This document shows, in pieces, positions 9,065 through 18,849 of a stretch of DNA of 64,000 nucleotides. Each line of letters begins with the position of its first letter. Position 1 is the first letter of the stretch. A program made the position numbers and the translations under genes. Under the pieces are notes generated by a model. The model saw only the letters and a program-made list of their open reading frames with translations. It made no database searches and was not told where the DNA came from. The DNA is from Hyphomicrobiales bacterium (GTDB taxonomy: Bacteria > Pseudomonadota > Alphaproteobacteria > Rhizobiales > Beijerinckiaceae), in NCBI GenBank assembly GCA_019075905.1, contig JAGXAM010000007.1, forward strand, positions 62,001 through 126,000, read 5' to 3'.

Positions 9065-9922
9065 TCATTCGCCAAGCAATTTTACGCTTTCCCTTGCGTC
9101 AGCCTGTCCAACAACCAGCGCACGATCAATGCCGGCAAGATCGGCACGCACCGCAATCACCTGCAATCCCCGGGCTTTCGCCAGCGCGCCGACATCGGCA
9201 CATTGTCCTTGTCCCAGTTCGATAATGGCAAAGCCGCGCGGCGCCAAAATCTGCGGCAGGAACGCCATGATCGCCCGATAGGCATCGAGCCCGTCCGCGC
9301 CTCCGTCGAGCGCGGCGGCGGGATCATGCTCGCGCACATCGACCGCAAGCGAGGCTATATCTGCGCTGCGAATATAGGGCGGGTTGGTGACAACCAGATC
9401 AAATTCCTGGCCAACGACATCGCGCCAGTCGCCGCACATCACCTGTGCCCGTTCCGCGAAGCCCAGCTGCGCCAGATTGGCTGCCGCCATAGCACAGGCG
9501 GGCGCCGAACTGTCGATAGCTGTGCCGGTCGCGCACGGCCATTCATGCAGCAGCGCCGCCAGCAGCGCGCCTGATCCTGTGCCAAGGTCAGCCATGCGCA
9601 GCGGCGCTTTGCGTTCAAGGCCGAGGGCGAGGGCAGCATCGATCAGCGTTTCGCTTTCCGGCCGCGGGTCCAGCACCGCGCCATTGACGGCAAAATCGAA
9701 GCACCAGAACGCGCGCATGCCCCTGATCCGCGACAGCGGCTCGCCTGCCGCCCGCCGCAAGGCCCAGTCCTGGACGCGTTGCACATCCGCCCCCAGCGTC
9801 ACGGCAGGGTCGCGCAGCAGCGCCGCATGGTCGAGCGCCAGGGCGGCGCAAAGCAGGGCTCTGGCCTCACGCTGTGGCGAGGCCATGCCGCCTGCGGCAA
9901 ATTTCGACGCGATCAGGCGCAA
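9065..9922 (-). CDS. prmC: Release factor glutamine methyltransferase
   Basis: SAM-dependent N5-glutamine methyltransferase acting on the GGQ motif of release factors RF1/RF2. About 285 residues: an N-terminal helical domain with EPLSRIRGMRAFW (61-73), SAM motif DLGTGSG (112-118) and catalytic NPPY (180-183). The annotated start is a TTG at 9922 with a poor ribosome site. The frame continues upstream in family-like sequence (ILATTTRDQALRL), so translation may begin at a CTG or ATT near 9952-9958, overlapping the htpG stop. It lies directly downstream of htpG; prfA is not adjacent. Confidence 0.9.
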   Translation of the reverse strand: MRLIASKFAAGGMASPQREARALLCAALALDHAALLRDPAVTLGADVQRVQDWALRRAAGEPLSRIRGMRAFWCFDFAVNGAVLDPRPESETLIDAALALGLERKAPLRMADLGTGSGALLAALLHEWPCATGTAIDSSAPACAMAAANLAQLGFAERAQVMCGDWRDVVGQEFDLVVTNPPYIRSADIASLAVDVREHDPAAALDGGADGLDAYRAIMAFLPQILAPRGFAIIELGQGQCADVGALAKARGLQVIAVRADLAGIDRALVVGQADARESVKLLGE

Positions 9923-9954
9923 GGCCTGATCACGCGTTGTGGTAGCCAGAATGT

Positions 9955-11865
9955 TCAGCCGCGCGCACCATCTGCGGCGCGCTCGATAATTCGCGCCAGG
10001 CGCGCTGCAAAGGCGGCGGTATCGTCGGGCTTTTCGCCATCTGCAAGCCTGGCATCGTCGAGAATGAGCCAGATCGCATCATCCACCAGCCCGGCATCCT
10101 GACTTGCCGCAAGCTTGGTCAGCAGCGCATGGCGCGGGTTGATTTCAAGCACCGGCTTCGTCACTTCCGGCAATTGCCCGTGCTCGGCCAGCATCCGCTC
10201 AAGCCGCCGGTCCGGCCCCTGATCGCGCGCGACGAGGCAGGCCGCGCTGTTCGACAGGCGATCCGAGACCCGCACGTCGCTCACCGCCTCGGTCAGCACG
10301 TCTTTCATATGGATCATCAGCGCCGCCACGGCCTCGCTCACCGGCGCTTCTTCCTTCGCCTCACCGTCCAGCAACGGCACGGCCTTGATATCCGCCGCGC
10401 CCTGCGTCACCGATTTGAAGGGCTTGCCGTCATAGCCGGTCACGCCCTGTACCCAGAACGCATCGACGGGATCGGGCAGCAGCAGCACTTCGATGCCACG
10501 CGCGCGGAACCCTTCGAGCTGCGGGCTGGCCCGCAACCGCTTCACATCATCCCCGGCGAGATACCAGATCGCCGTCTGGTTTTCGCGCAGGTCCGCGACA
10601 TAATCGGCCAGCGATCTCTTGGTCTCGCCATGCGTCGAGGTGGTGAAGCGCGCCAGTTTCAGCAAGGCGTCGCGGCGCTCGTAATCCTCATAAAGGCCTT
10701 CCTTGATGACGGCCCCGAAATGATCCCAGATCTTGCCATAGGCTTCCGGTTCGCTTTCGGCCAGCCGTGTCAGATCGGCGACAATATGGCTGGTCACGCC
10801 CTTGCGGATCGCCGCAAACACCTGGCTTTCCTGAATCATCTCGCGCGAGACATTCAGCGGCAGATCGCTGGAATCGACCACGGCTTTGACGAAGCGAAGC
10901 CAGCCGGGCAGGATATGGGCATCGGCATCGATCAGCACGCGCCGCACATAGAGCTTGGCGCGGCTCTTGCGGGCCGGATCAAACAGATCGAGCGGGCGCG
11001 AGCCTGGCACGAAGGCCAGCGCATGATATTCGTGACGCCCTTCCGCCCGCCAATGCGCTGTCAGGGCCGGTTCATCAAACTGGCCGGCCAGCGCCTGGTA
11101 GAAATCCTTGTATTCCTCCGGCGTAACGCTGGCCTTGGGCTTCACCCACAGCGCCGTGCCTTCGCCGAGGCGACGGGGTTCTTTGCCCGGCGCCTCGATG
11201 AAATCAATCGGGATCGCCACCGCGCCGGAATGCTCGCGGATGATCGATTCTATGCGCCACGGCTCAAGAAACTCCGCGGCCCCATCGCTCATATGCAGCA
11301 CGACCCGCGAGCCCTGCGCGGGCGCCTCGTCAAGCGCACAGGGCGCCACGCTATAGGTGCCCTTGCCATCCGACGACCAATGGCTCGCCGCCGTCGTTCC
11401 GGCCTTGCGCGAATAGACGTCGACCTTGTCGGCCACCATGAAGGCCGAATAAAACCCGATGCCGAACTGGCCGATCAATTCCGGCGCTGCCTTGGCCTCC
11501 TGATCCTTGAGGCTTTCCATGAAGGCGCGGGTGCCTGAACTGGCAATGGTCCCAAGCGCGGCGACCATTTCGGCCTCGCTCATGCCGATGCCATTATCGA
11601 GAAAGGTCAGGGTTTTGGCATCCTTGTCGGCGGCAACGCTGATCAGATAGCCCGCACCCTCCTGCACCAGCGCCGGATTCGACAGGGCTTCATAGCGCAA
11701 TTTCTCGCAAGCATCGGCGCCATTGGACACCAGCTCGCGCACGAAAATCGCCCGATCCGAATAAACGCTGTGCACCATCAAATGCAGCAGGCGCGCTACA
11801 TCGGCCTCAAATGCCCGCGGCGGCTGCGCCGCAGACCCGGTTTCTGAGGGAGAATCTGTTGTCAC
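9955..11865 (-). CDS. htpG: Hsp90-family chaperone HtpG
   Basis: ATP-dependent dimeric chaperone of 636 residues. GHKL ATPase features: Glu44 and Asn48 in RELVSNGADA, Asp90 in DNGIGM, lid motif GTIASSGT (about 105-112) and GQFGIGF (132-138). Middle and C-terminal dimerisation domains follow at full length. GTG start with AGAGGTG in front. Its leader has a promoter-like CTTGAAA/GATACA pair with 17-base spacing, whose CTTGAAA box resembles sigma-32 promoters, so heat induction is likely. An intrinsic terminator and a probable small RNA lie further upstream on the same strand. Confidence 0.96.
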   Translation of the reverse strand: MTTDSPSETGSAAQPPRAFEADVARLLHLMVHSVYSDRAIFVRELVSNGADACEKLRYEALSNPALVQEGAGYLISVAADKDAKTLTFLDNGIGMSEAEMVAALGTIASSGTRAFMESLKDQEAKAAPELIGQFGIGFYSAFMVADKVDVYSRKAGTTAASHWSSDGKGTYSVAPCALDEAPAQGSRVVLHMSDGAAEFLEPWRIESIIREHSGAVAIPIDFIEAPGKEPRRLGEGTALWVKPKASVTPEEYKDFYQALAGQFDEPALTAHWRAEGRHEYHALAFVPGSRPLDLFDPARKSRAKLYVRRVLIDADAHILPGWLRFVKAVVDSSDLPLNVSREMIQESQVFAAIRKGVTSHIVADLTRLAESEPEAYGKIWDHFGAVIKEGLYEDYERRDALLKLARFTTSTHGETKRSLADYVADLRENQTAIWYLAGDDVKRLRASPQLEGFRARGIEVLLLPDPVDAFWVQGVTGYDGKPFKSVTQGAADIKAVPLLDGEAKEEAPVSEAVAALMIHMKDVLTEAVSDVRVSDRLSNSAACLVARDQGPDRRLERMLAEHGQLPEVTKPVLEINPRHALLTKLAASQDAGLVDDAIWLILDDARLADGEKPDDTAAFAARLARIIERAADGARG

Positions 11866-11898
11866 TTGTCACCTCTGGCGTTGTCATCTCATGACCAT

Positions 11899-11919
11899 GG
11901 CGCGCAATGCGCGCGCGCC
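11899..11919 (-). promoter_or_regulatory. GC-rich hairpin in htpG leader
   Basis: Perfect 7-base inverted repeat (GGCGCGC / GCGCGCC) about 35 bases before the htpG start. It could stabilise the transcript or tune translation. It is too GC-rich to act as a simple RNA thermometer on its own. Confidence 0.35.
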
Positions 11920-11922
11920 TGT

Positions 11923-11952
11923 TGTATCGTGGCTTTGACGGGTTTTTTCAAG
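11923..11952 (-). promoter_or_regulatory. Putative htpG promoter
   Basis: Read on the minus strand: CTTGAAA (-35), 17-base spacer, GATACA (-10). The -35 box matches the sigma-32 consensus CTTGAAA as well as sigma-70 TTGACA (5 of 6). Predicted initiation is about 50 bases before the htpG GTG. Found by eye only. Confidence 0.45.
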
Positions 11953-11985
11953 TGTCCCTGGCCGCAGCGGGGTTGCAGCGCGCAC

Positions 11986-12018
11986 AAAAAGGCCGACGGG
12001 AGGAACTCACCGTCGGCC
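11986..12018 (-). terminator. Rho-independent terminator (minus strand)
   Basis: Stem GGCCGACGG / CCGTCGGCC (11991-11999 with 12010-12018), extended inward by GAG/CTC, followed on the minus strand by TTTTT (11986-11990). Nine perfect pairs plus a U tract make this a strong intrinsic terminator. It ends the candidate small RNA. Confidence 0.8.
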
Positions 12019-12112
12019 TCTGGATCACGCGCTCAACTAAGCACTAGGAGACGCTGTTCCCCGGTTGGCTGGGGGGCTGACGCTTTGCGAGGAACCGCGT
12101 CTCAACGTGACC
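11986..12112 (-). ncRNA. Candidate small RNA ending in an intrinsic terminator
   Basis: On the minus strand, an interrupted 12-bp stem (GAGACGC and GTTCC arms at 12048-12060 pairing with 12091-12103, one mismatch, 30-base loop) is followed by a strong terminator hairpin and TTTTT. There is no protein gene on this strand between htpG and the far side of msrP that would need this terminator, so a free-standing structured RNA of about 125 nt is the simplest reading. The alternative is an attenuated long leader of htpG. The 5' end is a guess and no clear promoter was found. I could not match it to 6S, SRP, tmRNA or RNase P RNA. Confidence 0.4.
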
Positions 12113-12271
12113 ACATCATCAGGGTGCCGTCGCATCCGGGCGCAAGGACGGCCCAAACAAGGCAGAAATGTGATTTTTTTCACCTTCATGACGAGGCGCT
12201 CGCAAGCTCGTGATTTGTCGCAGGCCGGCAAACGTAATATTCAGCAGCTCCAGCTGACTGAGGAGCCTATC

Positions 12272-13240
12272 ATGTTGATCCGCCAGAAAAAGCCCTGGGA
12301 GATAGCCGGGTTGCAGGCAACCCCGGAAGCAGCCTTCCTGAATCGCCGGGCGCTCATGCAGGGCGCCCTGCTGGCCGGAGGCAGCGGTCTTCTCGGCGCG
12401 CTTGCGGCTGGCCCGGCCTTTGCCGACACGCCTGACCCGACGGCCAGCCTCTATCCAGCCAAACGCAACCCCGCTTATACGCTAGGCCGGGCGCTGACGC
12501 CCGAGAGCGTCAATGCCAATTACAATAATTTCTATGAATATGGCACCAGCAAGCGCATTGCTGCCGCCGCGCAACAATTGAAGACCCGCCCGTGGTCAGT
12601 CACGGTCGACGGCCTCGTCGACAAGCCGAAGACCTGGGCCATTGATGACCTGATCCGCGCCTTCCCGCTCGAGGAGCGCCTGTATCGCCATCGCTGCGTC
12701 GAGGCCTGGGCAATGACCATTCCCTGGACCGGCATCCCGCTCAAGGCCTTTGTCGAGAAGATGCGCCCGCATGCCGGCGTGAAATACATTCGTTTTGAGA
12801 CATTCAACGATCCGCAAATGGCGCCGGGCCAGGAAGTCCCCTTCGATCCCTGGCCCTATGTCGAGGGCCTCACCATGGCCGAGGCCATGAACGATCTGCC
12901 GTTGCTGGTGACGGGCGCCTATGGCAAGCCTCTGCTCAAGCAGTTCGGCGCGCCGCTGCGGCTGGCGGTTCCGTGGAAATATGGCTTCAAATCGATCAAG
13001 TCGATCACCAAAATCACCTTCACCAACGAGCGGCCGAAGACATTCTGGGAGGCGCTCGATTCATCGGAATATGGCTTCTGGGCCAATGTGAACCCGGCCG
13101 TGCCACACCCGCGCTGGAGTCAGGCGACCGAGCGGGTGCTCGGCACCATGGAACGCGTGCCAACGGTGATTTTCAATGGCTATGGCACCGAGGTCGCCGG
13201 GCTTTATACAAATATCAAGGGCCAGCAGCTCTACCGCTGA
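12272..13240 (+). CDS. msrP: Protein-methionine-sulfoxide reductase catalytic subunit (YedY/MsrP), Tat-exported molybdoenzyme
   Basis: Periplasmic molybdenum enzyme of 322 residues that reduces methionine sulfoxide in oxidised envelope proteins. A twin-arginine signal (NRRALMQGALLAGG, Arg25-Arg26; cleavage near AFA-DT at 51) precedes a sulfite-oxidase-type domain. The Mo-coordinating Cys is Cys142 in YRHRCVEAW, followed by PWTGIPL. The frame is open upstream to 12065, but the ATG at 12272 has a GAGGAG site and starts just before the Tat signal. Its usual membrane partner MsrQ is not adjacent. moaC and moeA, needed for the cofactor, are at 40-42 kb. Confidence 0.92.
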   Translation: MLIRQKKPWEIAGLQATPEAAFLNRRALMQGALLAGGSGLLGALAAGPAFADTPDPTASLYPAKRNPAYTLGRALTPESVNANYNNFYEYGTSKRIAAAAQQLKTRPWSVTVDGLVDKPKTWAIDDLIRAFPLEERLYRHRCVEAWAMTIPWTGIPLKAFVEKMRPHAGVKYIRFETFNDPQMAPGQEVPFDPWPYVEGLTMAEAMNDLPLLVTGAYGKPLLKQFGAPLRLAVPWKYGFKSIKSITKITFTNERPKTFWEALDSSEYGFWANVNPAVPHPRWSQATERVLGTMERVPTVIFNGYGTEVAGLYTNIKGQQLYR

Positions 13241-13251
13241 AGCGTCGGGAC

Positions 13252-13276
13252 AAAAATAGCCGGGACAGGCCCGGCT
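13252..13276 (-). terminator. Rho-independent terminator (minus strand), probably of fabI transcript
   Basis: Stem AGCCGGG / CCCGGCT (13258-13264 with 13270-13276), 5-base loop, followed on the minus strand by ATTTTTG. It sits about 220 bases past the fabI stop and only 11 bases past the convergent msrP stop. Read on the plus strand there is no U tract, so it mainly serves the minus strand. Confidence 0.6.
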
Positions 13277-13498
13277 ACAGTTGGAAGGACACTGTGGTGC
13301 AAGGCACCTGTCCAAGATGCGAATCGGTTATCGGGAACTGGGGGTACAGTCGGAACCGCTTCGCGGCCCCAATGTGTCGCACACCGGGTGTGATGACAAT
13401 GGCGTTGCACGCATGCGTGCCATGCGCCCTGATGCGGTTTTTGCCTTGCCAGGGCCAAACCGGCTGACCAGCTTCCTGAAACGCCTTCGCGCTTCGCC

Positions 13499-14290
13499 CT
13501 AAAGGTCGTCGGGGCGCGGCATGGCAATGGTGGAATAGCCGGCATCCACCATATGGATTTCGCCGGTGACCGCTTTGGCAAGATCGCTCAAAAGATAAAG
13601 CGCGGCACCGCCGACATCATCAATGGTGATCTCGCGACGCAAGGGTGCATGGCGTGCCTGATAGGTGAACATGGCGCGGGCCTGGCCGATGCCGGCTCCC
13701 GCCAGCGTGCGTACCGGGCCTGCAGAAATGGCGTTGACGCGGATGCCATCCGGGCCCAAATCGGCCGCTAGCGTCCGCACACTCGCCTCCAGCGCCGCCT
13801 TGGCCAGCCCCATGACATTGTAATTCGGCATGGTGCGGTTGGAGCCATTGAAGGTCAGGGTCAGCAGGCTGCCACCTGCCTTCATCAACGGCAGGGCGCG
13901 CTGGGCAATTTCAGTGAAGGAAAACGCGGAAATAACCATGGTTCGCGAGAAATTTTCGCGGGTCGTGACGTCGATATAACGCCCCTTCAACTCGTTCTTG
14001 TCGGAAAACCCGATGGCGTGAACGATGAAATCCAGACTGCCCCAGGTACGGGCCAGCAGCGCAAAGCTCGCATCGACCGAACCAATGTCCTCGACATCAC
14101 ATTCCAGCACCATGGGCATGGCCAGACTTTCCGCCAGCGGCCTCACCCTTTTGCCGAGCGCCTCGCCCTGATAGGTGAAAGCCAGGGTCGCGCCCTGGGC
14201 TGCCAAAGCCTGCGAGATCCCCCACGCGATCGAATGATCATTGGCAAGGCCCATGATCAGCCCGCGTTTTCCCTGCATCAATCCTTGCAT
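13499..14290 (-). CDS. fabI: Enoyl-[acyl-carrier-protein] reductase (NADH)
   Basis: Last step of each fatty-acid elongation cycle, reducing trans-2-enoyl-ACP; 263 residues. Cofactor loop LIMGLANDHSIAWGI (11-25) and the FabI signature Tyr157-x6-Lys164 (YNVMGLAK). The position equivalent to E. coli Tyr146 is Phe147 (LTFNGS). The frame is open to 14359. The ATG at 14290 is chosen because GGGGAACGAG precedes it and MQGLMQGKRGLIMG matches family N termini. Transcribed on the minus strand, downstream of typA. Confidence 0.93.
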   Translation of the reverse strand: MQGLMQGKRGLIMGLANDHSIAWGISQALAAQGATLAFTYQGEALGKRVRPLAESLAMPMVLECDVEDIGSVDASFALLARTWGSLDFIVHAIGFSDKNELKGRYIDVTTRENFSRTMVISAFSFTEIAQRALPLMKAGGSLLTLTFNGSNRTMPNYNVMGLAKAALEASVRTLAADLGPDGIRVNAISAGPVRTLAGAGIGQARAMFTYQARHAPLRREITIDDVGGAALYLLSDLAKAVTGEIHMVDAGYSTIAMPRPDDL

Positions 14291-14415
14291 GCGCGCTCGT
14301 TCCCCAAAATCTTCGAGGGCGCAGTCGCCAGCACCCATGGGCTGCCCATAGCAGCTCATGACGCGCTGACAACTAACGTTTTGTTGCGAAATATGTCACT
14401 GCCGCGACAGAAGGT

Positions 14416-16242
<1,827 letters not shown>

Positions 16243-16467
16243 GGGATAAAACACCAGGTTTGTTCCGCGCCAACACCAAAACGCCGCGCCCCGGACTGGT
16301 CAAGGCGGGGTGGCAGCATGTTGTGACGCTCGGAAAGGCTGAAGCCAAAGCCTCAATATGGCGGTGCTCATACATGATTTATTGTCAAAAGGAAACAGCC
16401 GCGCCGGCGAAACCTGTCGCAATCTTGAGGCAGCCCCGGCGTGGCGCTTCGTCACAGCTCCGGGCGC

Positions 16468-17340
16468 TCAGCCACGCAGCTTGTGGCAGAGCGCATCGAG
16501 CTGTTCGAGATCGCGGTAGCGGATCCGCACATCGCCGGCGCCGCCGCGATGGCTGATGGTCACCACCAGCCCCAGCGCCTCGCTCAGCGCCTGTTCGAGC
16601 GCTCTTGTGTCGGCATCCTTGCCAGCGCGCGGCTTCTTGGCCCCCGACGTCACTGCCATATCGGCCTCGCGCTGGCCGATATGCTCGACATCACGGACCG
16701 TTAACCCGTCAGCGACGATTCGTTTCGCCACCGAATCGGAATCCTTGACGGCCAGCAGCGCCCGCGCATGCCCGGCGGAAATTTGCCCTGACGCCAGATA
16801 AGCCCTTGTTTGTTCAGGTAGTTTCAACAGTCGCATCATATTCGTGATATGGCTGCGGCTCTTGCCGATGACGTCCGCCAGTTCCTGTTGCGTATAATTG
16901 AACTCTGCCCCGAGCTGCTGGTAGCCCTCGGCCTCTTCCAGCGCATTGAGGTCAGCCCGCTGGACATTTTCGATAATGGCGATTTCCAGCGCCTCCTTGT
17001 CACCGACATCCAGCACCACGACCGGAACGTCCGGCACTGATGCCAGCTGCGCCGCCCGCCAGCGCCTTTCCCCGGCAATGATCTCATAGACATCCGCCAG
17101 CTGCGGCACATGCCGCACCAGAATCGGCTGAATCACCCCCTTGGAGCGAATTGAATTCGACAGATCGCTCAATTCCGCTTCGGCGAAATTCCGGCGCGGA
17201 TTGCGCGGGTTGGGCCGCAGAAACTCGATCGGCACGCGCTTCTGGCCGCGCGCCTGCGCCACCGCCGTTTCTTCATTGACGTGGTCGCCGATCAGCGCCG
17301 CCAGCCCCCGCCCCAACCGGGGCCTCGTTTCCTCTGCCAT
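16468..17340 (-). CDS. parB: Chromosome-partitioning protein ParB
   Basis: CTP-dependent DNA clamp that loads at parS and spreads to build the partition complex; 290 residues. N-terminal RPRLGRGLAALIGD is the usual ParA-contact peptide. The CTP-binding fold has GERRWRA (90-96) and ENVQR (124-128), followed by the helix-turn-helix (about 140-200) and a C-terminal dimer domain. The frame is open to 17370; the ATG at 17340 is preceded by GGACAGGG. It follows parA with a 19-base gap. Three candidate parS sites are in this window. Confidence 0.96.
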   Translation of the reverse strand: MAEETRPRLGRGLAALIGDHVNEETAVAQARGQKRVPIEFLRPNPRNPRRNFAEAELSDLSNSIRSKGVIQPILVRHVPQLADVYEIIAGERRWRAAQLASVPDVPVVVLDVGDKEALEIAIIENVQRADLNALEEAEGYQQLGAEFNYTQQELADVIGKSRSHITNMMRLLKLPEQTRAYLASGQISAGHARALLAVKDSDSVAKRIVADGLTVRDVEHIGQREADMAVTSGAKKPRAGKDADTRALEQALSEALGLVVTISHRGGAGDVRIRYRDLEQLDALCHKLRG

Positions 17341-17359
17341 CGCCCTGTCCATTCCCGCG

Positions 17360-18172
17360 CTAGGCCACACGCAATAGCTGCTCGCGCCGAATCACCTCGG
17401 ACGCCAGCCGCAGATAGGCCTGGGCACCAACACACTTCAAATCATAGAGCAGCACCGGCTTGCCATGCGAGGGCGCTTCCGACACGCGCACATTGCGCGG
17501 AATGATCGTCTCATAGACCTTGTTGCCCATAAACCCGCGCACATCCGCCACCACCTGCGTCGCCAGATTGTTGCGCGGATCAAACATCGTCAGCACCACA
17601 CCATGAATGGTCAGCGCCGGGTTCAGCGCTTTCTTGATCTGGTCAACAGTCGAAAGCAGCTGTGACAGCCCCTCAAGCGCGAAAAACTCGCATTGCAATG
17701 GCACCAGAACACTGTCTGCTGCTGCCAAAGCATTGATCGTCAAGAGATTCAGCGACGGTGGGCAATCCACCAGAACATAGGTGAAGCCGGCCAGCTCCCC
17801 GCGCGCCATAGCCGCCGCCAAACCGCGCAAGGCATGGCGCAGCTTGTAGGCACGATCCGCATCCGGGGCGATTTCCAGCTCGACGCCAAGCAGATCCAGC
17901 ATCGATGGCGCCACCCAAAGCCGCGGTACCGCTGTCTCATGCACCACTTCCGCCAGTGATTTCCGGCCGGTCATGACATCATAGGTGGAACTGCGACGGC
18001 TCTTGCGATCCAGCCCTAGGCCGGTTGAGGCATTGCCCTGCGGATCAAGATCGATGATCAGCACCCGCTCGCCAATGGCGGCCAATGCCGTGCCGAGATT
18101 GATCGCAGTTGTGGTTTTGCCAACGCCGCCCTTTTGGTTGGCCATGACGATCACCCGCATCGGATTTGTCAT
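17360..18172 (-). CDS. parA: Chromosome-partitioning ATPase ParA
   Basis: Walker-type ATPase (270 residues) that forms the DNA-bound gradient moving ParB-parS complexes. Deviant Walker A motif KGGVGKT (14-20) in MANQKGGVGKTTTA, Walker A' DLDPQGN, and Walker B VLVDCPP. The frame is open to 18223, but the ATG at 18172 has GAGGGC before it and gives the family N terminus. It precedes parB and follows rsmG by about 50 bases, the classic alphaproteobacterial order. Confidence 0.97.
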   Translation of the reverse strand: MTNPMRVIVMANQKGGVGKTTTAINLGTALAAIGERVLIIDLDPQGNASTGLGLDRKSRRSSTYDVMTGRKSLAEVVHETAVPRLWVAPSMLDLLGVELEIAPDADRAYKLRHALRGLAAAMARGELAGFTYVLVDCPPSLNLLTINALAAADSVLVPLQCEFFALEGLSQLLSTVDQIKKALNPALTIHGVVLTMFDPRNNLATQVVADVRGFMGNKVYETIIPRNVRVSEAPSHGKPVLLYDLKCVGAQAYLRLASEVIRREQLLRVA

Positions 18173-18222
18173 TTTGCCCTCGCTTGCCTCGCACCGCCGC
18201 GCGAAACTCAATCGCTCCGGCA

Positions 18223-18849
18223 CTAGTTCCTGGCCTTCACCAGCACGATTTGCGCCAGATCGTCCGTGATGCTGCGCCGCTTGTCAAAGCTGAATCTACT
18301 ATCTGTTGCGACCTTGGTCAATTCGACGCCTATATGTTGTCCCTTGGGAAATAGCCCGAGGGCGCCCATCAACAAATATTTCTCTGCATAACCCATCAAG
18401 AGCGGCAATGCGGCCAGTGCCCGGGCGCTGACCACATCTGGTCGGAGCGCCGCATCGGCATCAAATAACTCGATCCGCATGTTGTGAATCTGACAATTCA
18501 CATGGGTTTCACGTGAAACCTCACGAAGGAAAGCGCATTTTCGCTGATCGCTTTCTACGAGATGCGTCACCGAACCGGTAACATTTCGGCGCAGGATCGC
18601 CGCCACCAGGCCGGGAAAGCCCGCCCCCGAGCCGAAATCCAGCCAGCACCGGGCGTCTGGAGCGAGGCGAATAACCTGCGCCGAATCGGCAATATGCCGC
18701 AACCACAGGTGCTGCAGGCTGGGGGGGCTGACGAGGTTGATGGTCTTTTGCCAGTGTCGCAGCAAATCCGCCAGCACCCGCAGCGCGTCTTCTTCGGCAG
18801 CGCCCCACAGGCCGAGGCGACGCGCTGCCTCAAGCCCGCCGTCGTGCAT
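18223..18849 (-). CDS. rsmG: 16S rRNA (guanine-527-N7)-methyltransferase
   Basis: SAM-dependent rRNA methyltransferase (GidB), 208 residues, modifying G527 of 16S rRNA; loss gives low-level streptomycin resistance in several species. Visible: [19 protein letters not shown], the SAM motif [12 protein letters not shown] and the region with [13 protein letters not shown]. Its start overlaps the end of mnmG by 20 bases. A parS-like palindrome lies inside the gene (18505-18520). Confidence 0.95.
   Translation of the reverse strand: MHDGGLEAARRLGLWGAAEEDALRVLADLLRHWQKTINLVSPPSLQHLWLRHIADSAQVIRLAPDARCWLDFGSGAGFPGLVAAILRRNVTGSVTHLVESDQRKCAFLREVSRETHVNCQIHNMRIELFDADAALRPDVVSARALAALPLLMGYAEKYLLMGALGLFPKGQHIGVELTKVATDSRFSFDKRRSITDDLAQIVLVKARN
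18505..18520. other. parS-like site inside rsmG
   Basis: GGTTTCACGTGAAACC: a perfect 16-bp palindrome matching the parS consensus TGTTTCACGTGAAACA at the central 14 positions. It sits in rsmG, about 330 bases before parA, where parS is often found. Very likely a ParB loading site. Confidence 0.8.

Noticed and set aside
10129-11538. 469-codon open frame on the plus strand
   Set aside because: Antisense to htpG; composition is His/Gln/Arg-rich shadow protein with no family motif.
12037-12231. 64-codon minus-strand frame over the small-RNA candidate
   Set aside because: No family features or good ribosome site; the structured RNA explanation fits the terminator better.
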